A DNA stretch of 64,000 nt from positions 18,561,428 through 18,625,427 of the forward strand of contig CP154956.1 in the NCBI GenBank assembly GCA_039621445.1. Reading direction: 5' to 3'. Below, piece by piece: positions 1 through 9,666 of this stretch. Under the pieces are notes generated by a model. The model ran no database searches. It worked only from the letters and a program-made list of their open reading frames with translations, and was not told the DNA's origin. The position numbers and the translations under genes were made by a program. Within the stretch, counting starts at the first letter, position 1. The number at the start of each line of letters is the position of its first letter. The stretch is from Euglena gracilis (lineage: Eukaryota; Euglenida; Euglenophyceae; Euglenales).

Positions 1-65
1 TTGCCTACGCCGCTACAATGCAAAAAAGACTGAGTAGGAAATACCCATAGCGACCTTTGGCGACC

Positions 66-91
66 GTGGGCAGACCCTAGGGTCTGCCCAC
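66..91. repeat. 26-bp perfect palindrome (copy B 10481-10506)
   Basis: GTGGGCAGACCCT followed directly by its reverse complement, then a C13-14 run. An inverted copy of this block lies at about 10230-10278, so about 200 bases upstream of copy B are bracketed by inverted repeats. Confidence 0.8.
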
Positions 92-183
92 AACCCCCCC
101 CCCCCAGGCCAGATCCGGGAGCCCCATTTCGAGTTCGGCCAAATTTAGGCAAATGTCCTTGTTTCTCCATGTTCTTTCAGGGA

Positions 184-345
184 GGCGGACGGACGGACGG
201 ACGGACGGCTGGTGAAAAAAGCAAAGGTCCGGACGGACGGCTGACCTTGTGGGCTTGGTCCAGACGGCTGAAGAAAATGCACTTGGTCCAGCTAGCCGGC
301 TAGCCGGCTGGCCGGCTGGCCGGCTGGCCGGCTAGCCGGCGGGGT
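184..345. repeat. GGACGGACGGCTG cluster A1
   Basis: Runs of GGAC followed by GGTCC-type spacers and a GCCGGCTG ladder. It is the first of four such clusters in copy A and is 32 bases longer than its copy B partner. Confidence 0.8.
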
Positions 346-599
346 CTTTGGAAGCGAAGGCGTCTGGAAAATTTTTTCGTCGCGAACTGGGTAAGTCCTG
401 ATTCTGGGTGCTCAGCCCACACTGCACTTCGGGATCTTTGATGTGCCCCACACACCACATTAACCAGAACAGAAATTTGCATATGACAACTTTCAAATGT
501 GGTATTTTTCCAAGGTTTAGGTGTTCTGTGCCGAAACTTTCTTCCACTTCATTTGTTGGACTAGTCCTTTTTCTCTTTCGACATAGAGAAGTGTATCTT

Positions 600-670
600 G
601 CGCACAGTGCAGTTGGTGTAGCATGCAGTTCGGGACTGTGAGTTCGCGGGTTCAAACCCCGTTGTGTGCA
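600..670 (+). tRNA. tRNA-like sequence, possible tRNA-Pro(CGG) or tRNA-derived SINE head
   Basis: The acceptor arms GCGCACA and TGTGTGC pair over 7 bp with one G-T. An anticodon arm TGCAG-TTCGGGA-CTGTG carries anticodon CGG with U33. The T arm is GCGGG-TTCAAAC-CCCGT, so a B box is present. The D arm pairs poorly (2 bp), which argues for a tRNA-derived repeat over a working tRNA. It is duplicated with its surroundings at 10983. Confidence 0.5.
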
Positions 671-1232
671 AATTTTCCTCATTGGAAGATGTCTTTTTTT
701 GGGAAGAAATTATGAATCACCCACACGCAAAAAAAATGCTTGCATTCCCAATCCTTCTCCTTCAGTATCACAATGCCGTTTCGGGTGGAAGCGGTGTTTG
801 ATAGATATGATGAAAGTACAGGGTGCTGAAATGAAGTGAAAACACAGGAACTAATTTCAAGTCTGAAGACAGATTTCATAGACATTTTGTACTTAGATGC
901 TGGTTTTCTTCTGCTTTCTGTTTCTTGCGTTCTTTATTTGCTGTTCAACAAGTGTTCTTGGAAGCCAAAAAATTGGGGGAGAAGTTTTTCAATCTGGCAA
1001 ATGGTCCAAATTTTGCATTTCACATTTTTTGCAATGTGATGGATTTTTTGGGGGCAGATGTGCTGGCCAGTTTTGGGCCAGATGTTCTGGCCAGTCTTGG
1101 GCCACAGGATTCTCTCAGGAAGGAGTTGTTTGGGTGCCTTTCTCTTGGAAAGGGGGGCAAAAAAATGGTTTGTTTGCTTTTTTTTTTTGGCAAAATAATT
1201 TTTCATTAAAGTACACGGACGAGAATGGTATC

Positions 1233-1306
1233 GCCCCCCGTGGCGTAGTGGTTCTGCGGTTAGTATCTGGCCGGTAGGTTGCGGGTTCGAAACCCGCCGG
1301 GGGGCA
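1233..1306 (+). tRNA. tRNA-like pol III unit, degenerate anticodon arm
   Basis: A-box-like TGGCGTAGTGG and a canonical B box GGTTCGAAACC sit inside a CCCCCCG/CGGGGGG acceptor-like stem. The anticodon arm does not fold with U33, so this is called tRNA-derived. The roughly 85 bases just after it recur at about 1390-1470 (CAACTTCGTG...TCCTGATTTGACG), like a duplicated SINE body. Confidence 0.45.
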
Positions 1307-1488
1307 ACTTCGTGATTTTTTCCTGATTTGACGCGACGAGTAGAGGGAAGACGTGACTGCTTTTCCGGAGAAGGAAAAAAATTTTTTTTGTCCGGATCCC
1401 GCCAGTGGGCAACTTCGTGTTTTTTCCTGATTTGACGAGACGAGCAGAGGGAAGACGTAACTCCTTTTTCGGAAGGAAATTTTTTTGG

Positions 1489-1633
1489 TCCGGCCGGCTG
1501 GCAAGACAGACGTTGGTCCGGCTTGACGGACGGCTGGCGAAAAAATGCTTCGTCCGGACGGACGGCTGGGCGTCCAGCATTGGTCCGGCTGAAGAGGTCC
1601 GGACGGCTCGGACGGACGGACGGCCAGCCGCCC
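1489..1633. repeat. GGACGGACGGCTG cluster A2
   Basis: Alternating GGTCCGGCC and GGACGGACGGCTGG modules separated by 10-20 base spacers such as GAAAAAATGCTTCGTCC. Copy B equivalent at about 11872-12016. Confidence 0.8.
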
Positions 1634-1899
1634 CCCAGGGATGGCAAATCCCCCTTCCGGGCCAAACGGTCGGCGGCCTTTATCTTTCTTTTTCCCTGCT
1701 GGTCTGCCGCCTTTGGGTTTCCCTTGTGTGTGCCAAGGGGTACGGCAGGGCCTCTCCCTTCAAAATAACCACAAAAACCACCCAAAACGGTTGAAAGAGA
1801 CCCCAAGGGAAAGCATTCTGGCCGTTCCAAGGGCGTCGTGCGATAACCAAAAGGGGGGGGTGCGTCGTGCGATAACAGACAAGTACCCAAATTTCAAAC

Positions 1900-2455
1900 C
1901 TCAGGACATGGTAATACCTAATTGAGTGTATCAATGCCCAAGTTTGAGTGGCAAATTTCTAATTAATGAAAATGAATACGTTTTTTGATTTGAGGGCACA
2001 GTAAATATGTGAATTTTCCTATCAAAATTCATAGCTGGCACACCAAATTGGGCATTTGCAACTCAAAATTCACTCAAAATACGGAATTTATTTGTCAAAT
2101 CAGGCATTTTGCTTGTTGAAATCAGGAAGTTGCACACCAAATTAGGCATTCGACACTAAAAATGAAGATTTTGCACACCAAATCAGGCATTTGCCACTCA
2201 AACTTAGGAGTTTGCACCTAAATTAGGCATTTCCCCCTCAAATTTGGACCAAATTAGGATTTTTTCATCCGAAATTTGAAACTTGCACACCAAATTAGGC
2301 ATTTACCACTCGAAAATTAAGGATTTGCTCACAAGATTAGGCATTTGCTACTCAAAAATTAGGAATTTGCACCTGAAATTTGCACTAAATTAAGAAATTT
2401 CCATCCAAAATTTGGAACTTGCACACCAAATTAGGCATTTGCCACTCAAAATTAG
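1900..2455. repeat. AT-rich word array (CACCAAATTAGGCATTTGCCACTC)
   Basis: About a dozen diverged units built from ACACCAAATTAGGCATT and CCACTCAAAATTAGGAATT. The same words, often reverse complemented, recur at 6290-6470, 26380-26740, 27240-27310, 29260-29400 and 36860-36990. No coding potential is seen. Confidence 0.8.
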
Positions 2456-2670
2456 CTGGACAACGTGGCTTCCCTCACGCCGTCGGCCAGCCGTGTGCTC
2501 CCCCTGTTATTTTTAGAGGTAGGGATCGGGGTACGATTGTCGTTAAGGAAGGGATTGGGGGGAGGGTTGGGCCAAAGTCAGGAGATGAGGCAGAATTCGG
2601 GTGTAAAATTAATATCAAACCAAGAACAGTGTTTTGGGCCAAGTTTTAGGGGGGCCAGGGGGCAACCATG

Positions 2671-3219
2671 GCAGGGTATTGTATGTACATTGTTTTGCCC
2701 ATTCTTGAATCTGGTCATTCAGCATGCGTTGAAGGAAGAAAAGAACATGTGTGACATTTTGAACAGGAACTTTTCTTATGCACCCCATTTGACCAACCGA
2801 CAAAAATGTTGTTTTTTTGTACACCTGTTTCCTATACACCCAAGAATCTATTTTGAAATATCATTTTTTTTTGTGTGAAAAAGGTTGGTGTTTTTGGTAG
2901 ATTTTCAGGGAATTTGATTGAATGTTTCCTGCTTCAGACAATGGTGGCCAATGTGATTTCGTTCTTAAGGGAGTCACCGAAGCGCATGCAATGGTTCAAG
3001 GACATTGCTTGTGAGCATGAGGAAGAAGGCAGTGCCAATGTCCCTTCGTTGTGTACAACCAGGTGGTCCATGAGGGCTCGGTCCCTTGTTGCTATTTGCA
3101 GCAACTACCGCGCTTTGATGGAGTTCTTCAACGAAGTGGATGGAAATGACACTGGAGAAGTGGGGGTTATTGCTCACGGCTTTGCGACAAGCATGTTGCA
3201 GTTTGACACGTCTTCTTAG
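2671..3219 (+). pseudogene. hAT (ZMYM1-like) transposase fragment, copy A middle part
   Basis: The start reads ALYVHCFAHS, then by a 1-nt frameshift LNLVIQHALKEE: the conserved HC..H.LNL segment of DUF4371/hAT transposases. After a probable intron ending TGCTTCAG (2938), the frame continues with SFLRESPKRMQWFKD and SLCTTRWSMRARSL, family hallmarks upstream of the dimerisation region. Copy A has lost one T relative to copy B near 3210, giving an early stop (DTSS). Its N-terminal part would lie left of base 1. Product class is confident; it is clearly not functional. Confidence 0.8.
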
Positions 3220-3377
3220 TGGAATTTTACGCACCGGATTTTGTTTCTTTACCCAAAACATCACCAATTTCTCATTTCTAAGTCGTTTTCAATCCTAAAT
3301 TTTCATGTAGGTTAGGCCGCCTTGCAACCCATTCATCCACATACTGGGGGCGGGGGTTCTAGGTCCAAACCGCCCGC

Positions 3378-3522
3378 TTGCTCTCGTATTTGCATTCATT
3401 TTTCCGAAGTTGCACAAAAAATCCTGCAACCCGACAAATTTTCCAATCCATTGATCGTGCCAACACAGTCTTGCAAGAGATGCAATTGCACTTTTCAGCA
3501 GCCAGGCAAGTCGGGGGTGTGA
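3378..3522 (+). pseudogene. hAT transposase fragment (FQSIDRANTVLQEMQ)
   Basis: A short in-frame piece, SYLHSFFRSCTKNPATRQIF followed by QSIDRANTVLQEMQLHFSAA, fits the helical segment that follows the TRW block in ZMYM1-like transposases. A GGACGG cluster interrupts it directly. Confidence 0.45.
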
Positions 3523-3640
3523 GGACGGACGGACGGACGGACGGACGGACGGACGAACGGACGGCTAGAGAAAATTCCTTTCATCTGGACCGACGGCTGG
3601 ACAGGGTGCATTTTGGTCTGGACGGATGGACGGCTAGGTT
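3523..3640. repeat. GGACGG cluster A3
   Basis: Eight to nine consecutive GGAC tetramers followed by GACGGCTGG modules. It interrupts the hAT reading frame directly after QPGKS/SAARQ. Copy B partner at 13906-14022. Confidence 0.8.
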
Positions 3641-3649
3641 GGTCTCAAA

Positions 3650-4317
3650 GGAATTTGCGGAACACTAAAGACATAAGATGGGAGAAGAGCGGTGGTGGGG
3701 CGAACCGAATCCACCGACCAGTGGCGCAGCCTACTGGATTTGAAGGTCCGCAGAAGGTTATGGTAATCTACAGCTGACACGGGGCTGGGCGGGAGGAAAC
3801 GGGCAAGGCCCATTTTAATAAAAATAAATAAATAAAACGGGCAAGGCCCAATATAAGGCGCAGGGGGAGGGCTGGGGTGAGATGCAGGGCGGTGCTTGGG
3901 TTTTTTTTTTGAGTTATTATCGGTTCTTCTGAAGTAAAACGGTGGTGGGGCGAACCGAATCCACCGACCAGTGGCACAGCCTACTGGATTTTGTGTTCAG
4001 GGGAGTAAGGCTATGTACAGTGGTTAGAGTCTGTGCGAGGAGAAGGAGGTGTGGGGGCAGGTAGGAAGTGCGAGCTTAGCAGCGAGAAACGAACATGCTG
4101 AAAAGCTGGGTGGCGGGGTGTTGGGAGTGAGACCGATGCCCCGGTGTTTCGATGGTGAGGTGGTGGGCATGCTCCGTCTGGTCCATGTCCGGAGCGGCTG
4201 ACCACGGCTGGTAGTTGAGCATGTGGTAGACACTATGCCAGCTGTGGTTCGTTTCGTGTCCACATCGCCTGATGGCTCCGCCACTGCCCCCCAAGTCAGC
4301 TGGCGAGCCAATTCTCT
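3650..4317 (-). mobile_element. 3' remnant of the RLE non-LTR retrotransposon (copy A)
   Basis: Matches 14033-14700 of copy B, that is the 3' UTR and last codons of the RT gene on the - strand. Everything 5' of this point is missing: base 4317 joins directly to the sequence matching 19925. The 13-bp left target duplication GGTTGGTCTCAAA is kept at 3637-3649. The right one was removed by the deletion, so this is a deletion after insertion and not a 5'-truncated insertion. Confidence 0.88.
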
Positions 4318-5165
4318 GTGTTTTATTTCTTGCCTTTTCTTTTTGTTTCTGTTAACAAAATAGCCCCAGAACAAAGGAAACCGAGGAACTTCGGTCTGTT
4401 TTTGCAATGCAGATTGTGCCAGTGTGCCAAATGTGAAAGGGATTTTGAAGATTTTAAAGATTTTCGGGCCACAGGTGGTGGCCAGTTTTTGGGCCACAGG
4501 TGTTGGCCAATTTTGGGCCAGATGTGGTCTGAAGTGAATAGAAAAAGGGAGAGGGAGGGGCTGCCAGCAAAGGAGCCCCGATGAGGCCATGCGGCGGACC
4601 CAACAGGGTGCCAATGGGGTCAGAGGGAAAGGAGGGCAGACGGAACACCCTTGGGATTGTGAAATGTTGGCAGAAAAAGGGGAAACTCTTTCGACTGATA
4701 AATCAGAAACCACGAAAGACAAAAAAGGGGAATGGCCAGTTTTGGGCCAGATGGTGCCAGATTTTGACCAGAAACGTTTTATCCTGATTCTTTTTTTTTG
4801 AAACTTGTTTTTTTTGTTTGTTACATTCTTTTTTTGCTGTGCAACAAGTCCTCTTTGCTAAAAAATTGGGGGGGTGCAGTTTTGGAGTCTGGCAAATGGG
4901 TCAGTTTTGGAGGGTTTGTGCTGGCCAGTTTTGGAACCGATGGGTGGCCAGGTTTTGGGCCGGTTTTGTTGCCGATATTTTCTCGAGCAGGCGAACTAAT
5001 GGCCACAAGTTTTTTGGGGCGCCGGAGCTCCTACGGGTTAAAGCCAACAGGCGGCTGTATTTCGGTACGAACATTCACCTGGGCGCACTTTGGCCCGGAC
5101 GAACTTAGTCCCCCTCCCGCGCAGACAATTCATTCCTGATCCAGCCATCACTGCGTGCGGCATGC
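4318..5165. other. Stretch with no recognised gene (copy A)
   Basis: G/T-rich DNA with repeated words TGGCCAGTTTTGGGCCAG. It continues the copy B segment 19925-20773. Open frames are short and overlap on both strands; no protein family is recognised. Confidence 0.6.
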
Positions 5166-5306
5166 GTATTGTTTGGTCTGGATAGCCGGCGGCTAGCGAC
5201 AGTGGCGTTCATCTGGACGGACGGCTGGACAGCCGGTATGTTGGTCGGCCAGGTTGGTCTGCCAAAAATAGGTTGGTCTGCCAGCCGGCTAAGTTGGTCC
5301 GGCCAA
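5166..5306. repeat. GGACGG/GGTTGGTC cluster A4
   Basis: Mixed GGACGGACGGCTGG and AGGTTGGTCTGCC modules. Copy B partner about 20774-20915, which has one extra G near 20796. Confidence 0.75.
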
Positions 5307-5319
5307 ACGCCCCCGTCGT

Positions 5320-5607
5320 CCTTGCTGTGAAAGTTACCCTGGAAGCTTTGAAAGAGGCCACAAAGTTCGATGTGTTTTGTGAGGTTGTGGAAGGCGCCGC
5401 ATGCAAAAGTGGCATTTGACCCAATCATTCCCCGAGCAAAGAAAGGCACTACAAGTTCTTCTCCGGAGCAGTACTTTTTTGGGAAGTCTTGAGGTCATTT
5501 TGAAGAACCTGGAAGAACGTTTCCTTTTGTCCCAGGCTTCAAACGGGCTGTTGTTTTTCATCGAAGTTGTCAATCCCGTCCACCAGTCATGTCAACCAGA
5601 AGTGTAA
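5320..5607 (+). pseudogene. hAT transposase fragment (KFDVFCEVVEGAACKSG ... LEERF)
   Basis: Frame one reads ALKEATKFDVFCEVVEGA, and a shifted frame reads LEVILKNLEERFLLSQ. The LxxRF ending is typical of the region before the C-terminal domain in ZMYM1-like transposases. A frameshift separates the two halves. Confidence 0.5.
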
Positions 5608-5613
5608 TAGTCG

Positions 5614-6192
5614 TTGGGGTGTGGGATTTCACAAAATTCCTCGGTCGTCGATCTAATACAATCCTTGAAAAACCTTTGCCAGTCTGTGGAACGCCAACTG
5701 GTCTGTGAATCATTTGCTCACAAAAAAAGCAGCTTGCAACCAAACCTTGTGTTGGACATCGAGAATTTTTTGGTTTCTGGGGACTCGGACTTTTACGGTG
5801 ATGATTTGGATCAGCCAACGTCTTTGCAGTTTGAACAGAAGATGCTGATGCACATCTCCAAGGAGAGAGGCCAGGAAATCCAGACTTCGGCGACGTCGTT
5901 TCGTTCCTTCGAGATGTCCCTGGGTTCCGGTGATTTTTGTCATTTGCAAATTTGCATTTCGCATTCAGCAAAGCTTTCCCTCACTTCAACAAGCTTGCCA
6001 AAATTTGATGTTCCCAGGTTTTGTGGAAAATGGGCTACAGAAAAATGTGTGTGTCATTTCGATGGTTCAGAAACTGCGTTGTGGCAAATTCGCCAAAGGT
6101 CACTGTGGCTGGCAATTCGTGCAATTTTGCCGTTGGTTGTTGCATTGGTGCGGCTGTGTCTGGCCATCCCTGTCTCCACTGCGACTGCTGAG
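5614..6192 (+). pseudogene. hAT transposase C-terminal part up to the insertion in the dimerisation motif
   Basis: Open for 193 codons and ending IRAILPLVVALVRLCLAI then PVSTATAE, the start of the hAT C-terminal dimerisation motif. The frame stops being meaningful exactly at the 6193 element. It resumes in register at 6542 with RSFSSLRRLKTYLR. The exact codon boundary (TSD CTGAG ends on a codon end) shows that the transposase was intact here before the insertion. Confidence 0.75.
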
Positions 6193-6536
6193 GGGGTGTC
6201 TCCCCCGCGTCCCCCCCGCGTCCCCCCCCGCGTCCCCCCCGCGTCCCACTTTGGAACCAAAATTTTGCTCTCGAGACAGCCAAATTCAGGAGGCTGATTC
6301 CTAATTTCAGGCAAATTTGAGGTTGGTGATTCCCAATTTGGTGTGGGTGATTCCTAATTTGCGGTGGGTGATTCCTAATTTGGGGTGGGTTAGTCCTAAT
6401 TTGTTGTGGTAGAATCATAATTTGACTGAATTTTTCTCGCGGTAAATTCCTAATTTCGCTATCCCAAAAATGGCGTCTCCCCCGCGTCCCCCCCCCGCGT
6501 CCCCCCCCGGCGTCCCCCCCGCGTCCCAGACACCCC
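6193..6536. mobile_element. 344-bp TIR element with 5-bp TSD (GGGGTGTCT family)
   Basis: Perfect 9-bp TIRs GGGGTGTCT and AGACACCCC, flanked by CTGAG at 6188-6192 and 6537-6541. Removing the element plus one CTGAG restores the transposase motif. The ends carry tandem CGCGTCCCCCC; the middle is built from GATTCCTAATTTG words. It is non-autonomous. Related copies: 28825, 30951, 35819, 37711, 43726. Confidence 0.9.
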
Positions 6537-6541
6537 CTGAG

Positions 6542-6634
6542 CGTTCTTTTTCCTCTCTCCGCCGTCTAAAAACTTATCTCCGTTCCACCATTGGCCAAGC
6601 ACGGCTTTGCCAGCATGGGAATGGAAAGAAATGA
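6542..6634 (+). pseudogene. hAT dimerisation motif, distal half
   Basis: Reads RSFSSLRRLKTYLRSTIGQA and ends LCQHGNGKK then TGA: the conserved ERSFS.LrriKtylRstm..RL block at the C-terminus of ZMYM1-like hAT transposases. Same frame as 5614-6192 after removal of the element. Confidence 0.8.
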
Positions 6635-6737
6635 TTTTCTTTTTGCTTCAGAATATTTTCAAAAAAAATGCATTTGAATATGGAGGCTTTCCCATGTTTC
6701 CCTGTTTTAAGGCTGTGTTTATAGCAACATGGCTTTG

Positions 6738-6771
6738 GTCAAAGTCTGTGTTTCTAAACACAGACTTTGAC
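6738..6771. repeat. 34-bp palindrome GTCAAAGTCTGTGTTT-CT-inverted
   Basis: 16-bp perfect arms with a CT centre, inside the left end of the TTAA element. A further diverged inverted pair (GTCCGTGTTTAGAAACAC) follows at 6780-6836. Confidence 0.85.
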
Positions 6772-6898
6772 GTGCCGAAGTCCGTGTTTAGAAACACACA
6801 CTTTGACCTAAGTCTGTGTTTCTAAACACGGACTCCGACCAAGAAAACTGTGTTCACAATATTTGGACCCAGAAACATCCCAAAGATGCAGAAATAAA

Positions 6899-7330
6899 GG
6901 ACTTTGGGGGGGGTAAATTTTTGGGCTTTGGCGCCTTCGGCGCCAAGAGAAAATGGCCCCTTTGAGGGGGGGGGGAACAAATTTGCCAAAACGGCCATTG
7001 TGAGGGAGGGGACACTTGGGTGGGGGGGGTCAATTTTGGGCTTTGGCGCCTTCGGCGCCAAGAGAAAATGGCCACTTTGAGGGGGGGGGGAACAAATTTG
7101 CCAAAACGGCCATTGTGAGGGAGGGGACACTTTGGGGGGGTCAATTTTTGGTCTTAGGCGCCAAGAGAAAATGACCAGTTTGAGGGGGGGGAACAAATTT
7201 GCCAAAACGGCAGGGAGGGGACACTTTGGGGGGGGGTCAATTTTTGGGCTTAGACTGATTCGGCCCAAGAGGAAATGACCACTTTGAGGGGTGGGGACAA
7301 ATTGGCCAAAATTTTTGACCAACCACTCTG
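6899..7330. repeat. Four tandem units of about 110 bp
   Basis: Each unit has GGTCAATTTTTGGGCTT, GGCGCC hairpins, AGAGAAAATGGCCAC and GAACAAATTTGCCAAAACGGCC, separated by G runs. Unit boundaries at about 6899, 7015, 7127 and 7227. Confidence 0.8.
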
Positions 7331-7820
7331 AGGGGGGCGCTTTGAGGGGGGGGGTGAGGTCCCAAGTGGCCTAGAGGGTGGCTCCCCAAAAATATCACCA
7401 TACAAGGTTAGGTGATATCATGAACTTTTGGGAGCCCACCAAAGAACTCTTGGATCGTGGGTGCAGCGCCCAGAGCATTCTCATCAAAGTTGCAAAGTGC
7501 GGCAGGCAAAATGGGGTTTGCAAAAGGAAGGAGACGATGTAATCTTGTGTCATCTTTCACATATGTTCCCATGTTTAACGGTAATGTTACCACTATTTCG
7601 AAAGGATTCTAGTTCGGAAGACCACAGACGGCGGCCAAAATCTGCCGGGCGGCCACATATTCTTATTCCGAGGTTTCCGGCTGTCCCAGATCTGTGCAGC
7701 GAATCCTAATTCAGCTTCGCTATTTCCCCAAAAATGTGTCGCAGTCTGCCGTCGGTCGTCGAGGTTGAGAAACACAGACTTTGACCAAAGCCATGTTGCT
7801 TTATAAACACAGCCTTAAAT

Positions 7821-7904
7821 AACTGCGTCTTAAACGCAGACTCTGACCTGAGTCTGCGTTTCGAAACGCAGACTCAGGTCAGAGTCTGCGTTTAAGACGC
7901 AGTT
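7821..7904. repeat. 84-bp perfect palindrome
   Basis: Both 42-base arms match with no spacer and no mismatch, from AACTGCGTCTTAAACGCAG to its complement, with TTCGAA at the centre. It contains AAACGCAGACTC four times in alternating orientation. Flanking bases (T and C) do not extend it. Found only in copy A, next to the TTAA element. Confidence 0.95.
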
Positions 7905-8057
7905 CTTGATATAGTGTTTTGAAAAAAAACCACACTTCTTGGATGGTTCCGAGCCAAGGTGCAACAAAATTCCTCTTGGTTGCGATTTCAGGAGGGGTGT
8001 ATTTTTAGTTATTTACAATGCGCACTCAACCACTTGGCCTTATAAACGTTATAACCG

Positions 8058-8796
8058 AAGGGTTTTGTTCGGTGTTGTGGTTGAAAATTGCCTCTTTCCC
8101 AAAAGGGAACTTCAATTACCCACACAACGAGGTCCCCCACCCGGTGTCTACCGGTAAGTCCCCAAAGGGTAGAGAAATGTTCCCAAACCCAAGACATCTT
8201 TGATTTATGCAAAAAAAAAAGTCGATTAACTGGGGGGGGGGCACAAGCGATTAACCGTTTTTCGATTAACCATGGTTAATTGTCCCCCCCACAAACGATC
8301 GATTAACTGGGGGGGTCACAAGCGATTAACCGTTTTTCGATTAACCATCCAACCCTGCCTTCTGGGACGAAATTTGCAACTTTTTGAGGGACCAAAAATT
8401 CATTTCACATTGACCCCGAGCCAAGCTCCAGGCCATACTAGGTGAAAAAAAAAGGGATTGTGGGTGGGGGAAAGTCAAATGGCCTTGAGAATCCATAAAA
8501 AACCGTGGAAAATGATGCCAAACAGCTAAAAATTCATGCTGTATGTTGCCTTGGCCGCCTTCTAGGGACCCCCCTGAAGTGCGGGGGGACACGGGGGGGG
8601 ACACGGGGGGGGGGGACACGGGGATCACACCCCCTTGAACTGCACCAGGGACTTCAACTAGACCAGTACTTGTAAATTGAACCCCTCCAGGGGCTTTCAT
8701 TTCTCGGCCATGTGATATGTCGAAAAAAAAATGGACACTCAGAGAGAAAGAAAAATAGCATTAGGAATCACCAAAGGTACCAACTTTGCGGGGGAT
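8058..8796. other. Spacer between duplication copies, no gene
   Basis: Holds a two-unit repeat of GCGATTAACCGTTTTTCGATT (8219-8348), GGGGGGACAC tracts (8572-8628), and at 8688-8745 a stretch resembling the 5' end of the retrotransposon (compare 19692-19745: GGGGCTTTCA ... CGAAAAAAAA ... GACACTCAGA). Confidence 0.6.
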
Positions 8797-8798
8797 TA

Positions 8799-9350
8799 CC
8801 ATGCCCCCCCCCTTACCATCCCCCCCCCATTATGTACCCCCCCCATTATGTACCCCCTGGGGGGGAGGTACATAATGGGGGGGGATGGTAGCTCACCGTT
8901 ATAACACTTTTTCTAAATAATTTCCCAAAAAAGTGCTCAAAAATCGACGTTTTTGGGACGTTTTCAAAAAGTGATATTTGGCAAATGTGCTGAAAATTGA
9001 CCATTTTTTGTGAACATCCATAAAGTTGCCAAAAATGACCCCTTTTGGGCTGTTCGGTCGGGTCTGGGAATGGGACCTGGGTACCCCCCCCATTGTGTAC
9101 CTCCCCCCCATTGTGTACCTCCCCCCCAATTTCGGCCTCCCGGGGGGAGGTACATAATGGGGGGGGGGATGGTATGTACCTCCCCCCGGGAGGCCAAAAC
9201 CGGGCAGGAGGTACATAATGGGGGGGAGGTACACAATGGGGGGGGCAAGTTTTTCTTTGGCGGGACATGGGAGAAGGTGGTGCTACCCCCCCTACCTCCC
9301 CCCCCAGGGGGTACACAATGGGGGGGGGGTACACAATGGGGGGGGCATGG
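8799..9350. mobile_element. TA-flanked CCATGCCCC element, private word ATTATGTACC/TGTGTACC
   Basis: CCATGCCCCCCC at the left and GGGGGGGCATGG at the right, with TA directly outside both ends. Between them are many copies of ATTATGTACCCCCC and ATTGTGTACCTCCCC in both orientations, forming nested fold-backs around two unique inner segments. No coding region. Confidence 0.75.
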
Positions 9351-9352
9351 TA

Positions 9353-9666
9353 TTACGCGGGGTTTTATTGCGCGGCTCTGCCGTGTCCGAGGGGTTTAAT
9401 TAATTTAATAAAACCCCTCGGAAAAAGGGAGCGCGAGTATTAGTGTTCCATAGAATTTGGCGCATGTCTGTATGAGGGAGACCCGTTCTGCATTGAAGGC
9501 AATTTTCTCCAGTTTGTGCTATTTGGCTGGCCAAGGCATTCCACTCAACGCACCTCATCGAAGACCATGATCCACCTCAAAAGGAGGTTTGGTGGGGGTG
9601 GTGAAGTTCACATGACATGGAAAAATCCCCAAATTTTTTGAAATCAGGAAAAAAAGGTGCTTTGAT
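9353..9666. other. No clear gene; possible N-terminal hAT remnant
   Basis: Short frames only. One near 9520-9600 (LAKAFHSTHLIEDHDPPQKE) could be an extension of the transposase that starts downstream, but this is not supported by family motifs. Confidence 0.3.

Larger units (their letters stand above)
6711..7814. mobile_element. 1.1-kb TIR element flanked by TTAA
   Basis: Ends GGCTGTGTTTATA and its complement extend as about 46-bp TIRs (GCAACATGGCTTTGGTC, AAAGTCTGTGTTTCT). TTAA lies at 6707-6710 and 7815-7818, as expected for piggyBac-type or Kolobok-type insertion. The inner end is a run of palindromes (6738-6771 is 16+2+16). The middle holds four tandem units of about 110 bp with GGCGCC(TTC)GGCGCC hairpins. 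No transposase frame. Absent from copy B. Confidence 0.72.
1..8057 (+). repeat. Segmental duplication, copy A
   Basis: Near-identical to copy B (10416 to about 22661) in the same orientation. The offset is 10415 at base 1, 10383 (locally 10382) from about 350 to 4317, and 15607-15608 after 4318. Copy A has 32 extra bases of a GCCGGCTG ladder near 305. It lacks 5224 bases present in B (14701-19924), with only a 2-nt CT overlap at the join, and it carries a 1.2 kb insert (6709-7912) that B lacks. The few substitutions seen point to a recent event. The left boundary is outside the window. Confidence 0.93.

Noticed and set aside
8846-9399. Pro/Gly-rich frames in the poly-C word elements
   Set aside because: Produced by repeated ATTATGTACCCCC words in both orientations, which are structural repeats of the element.
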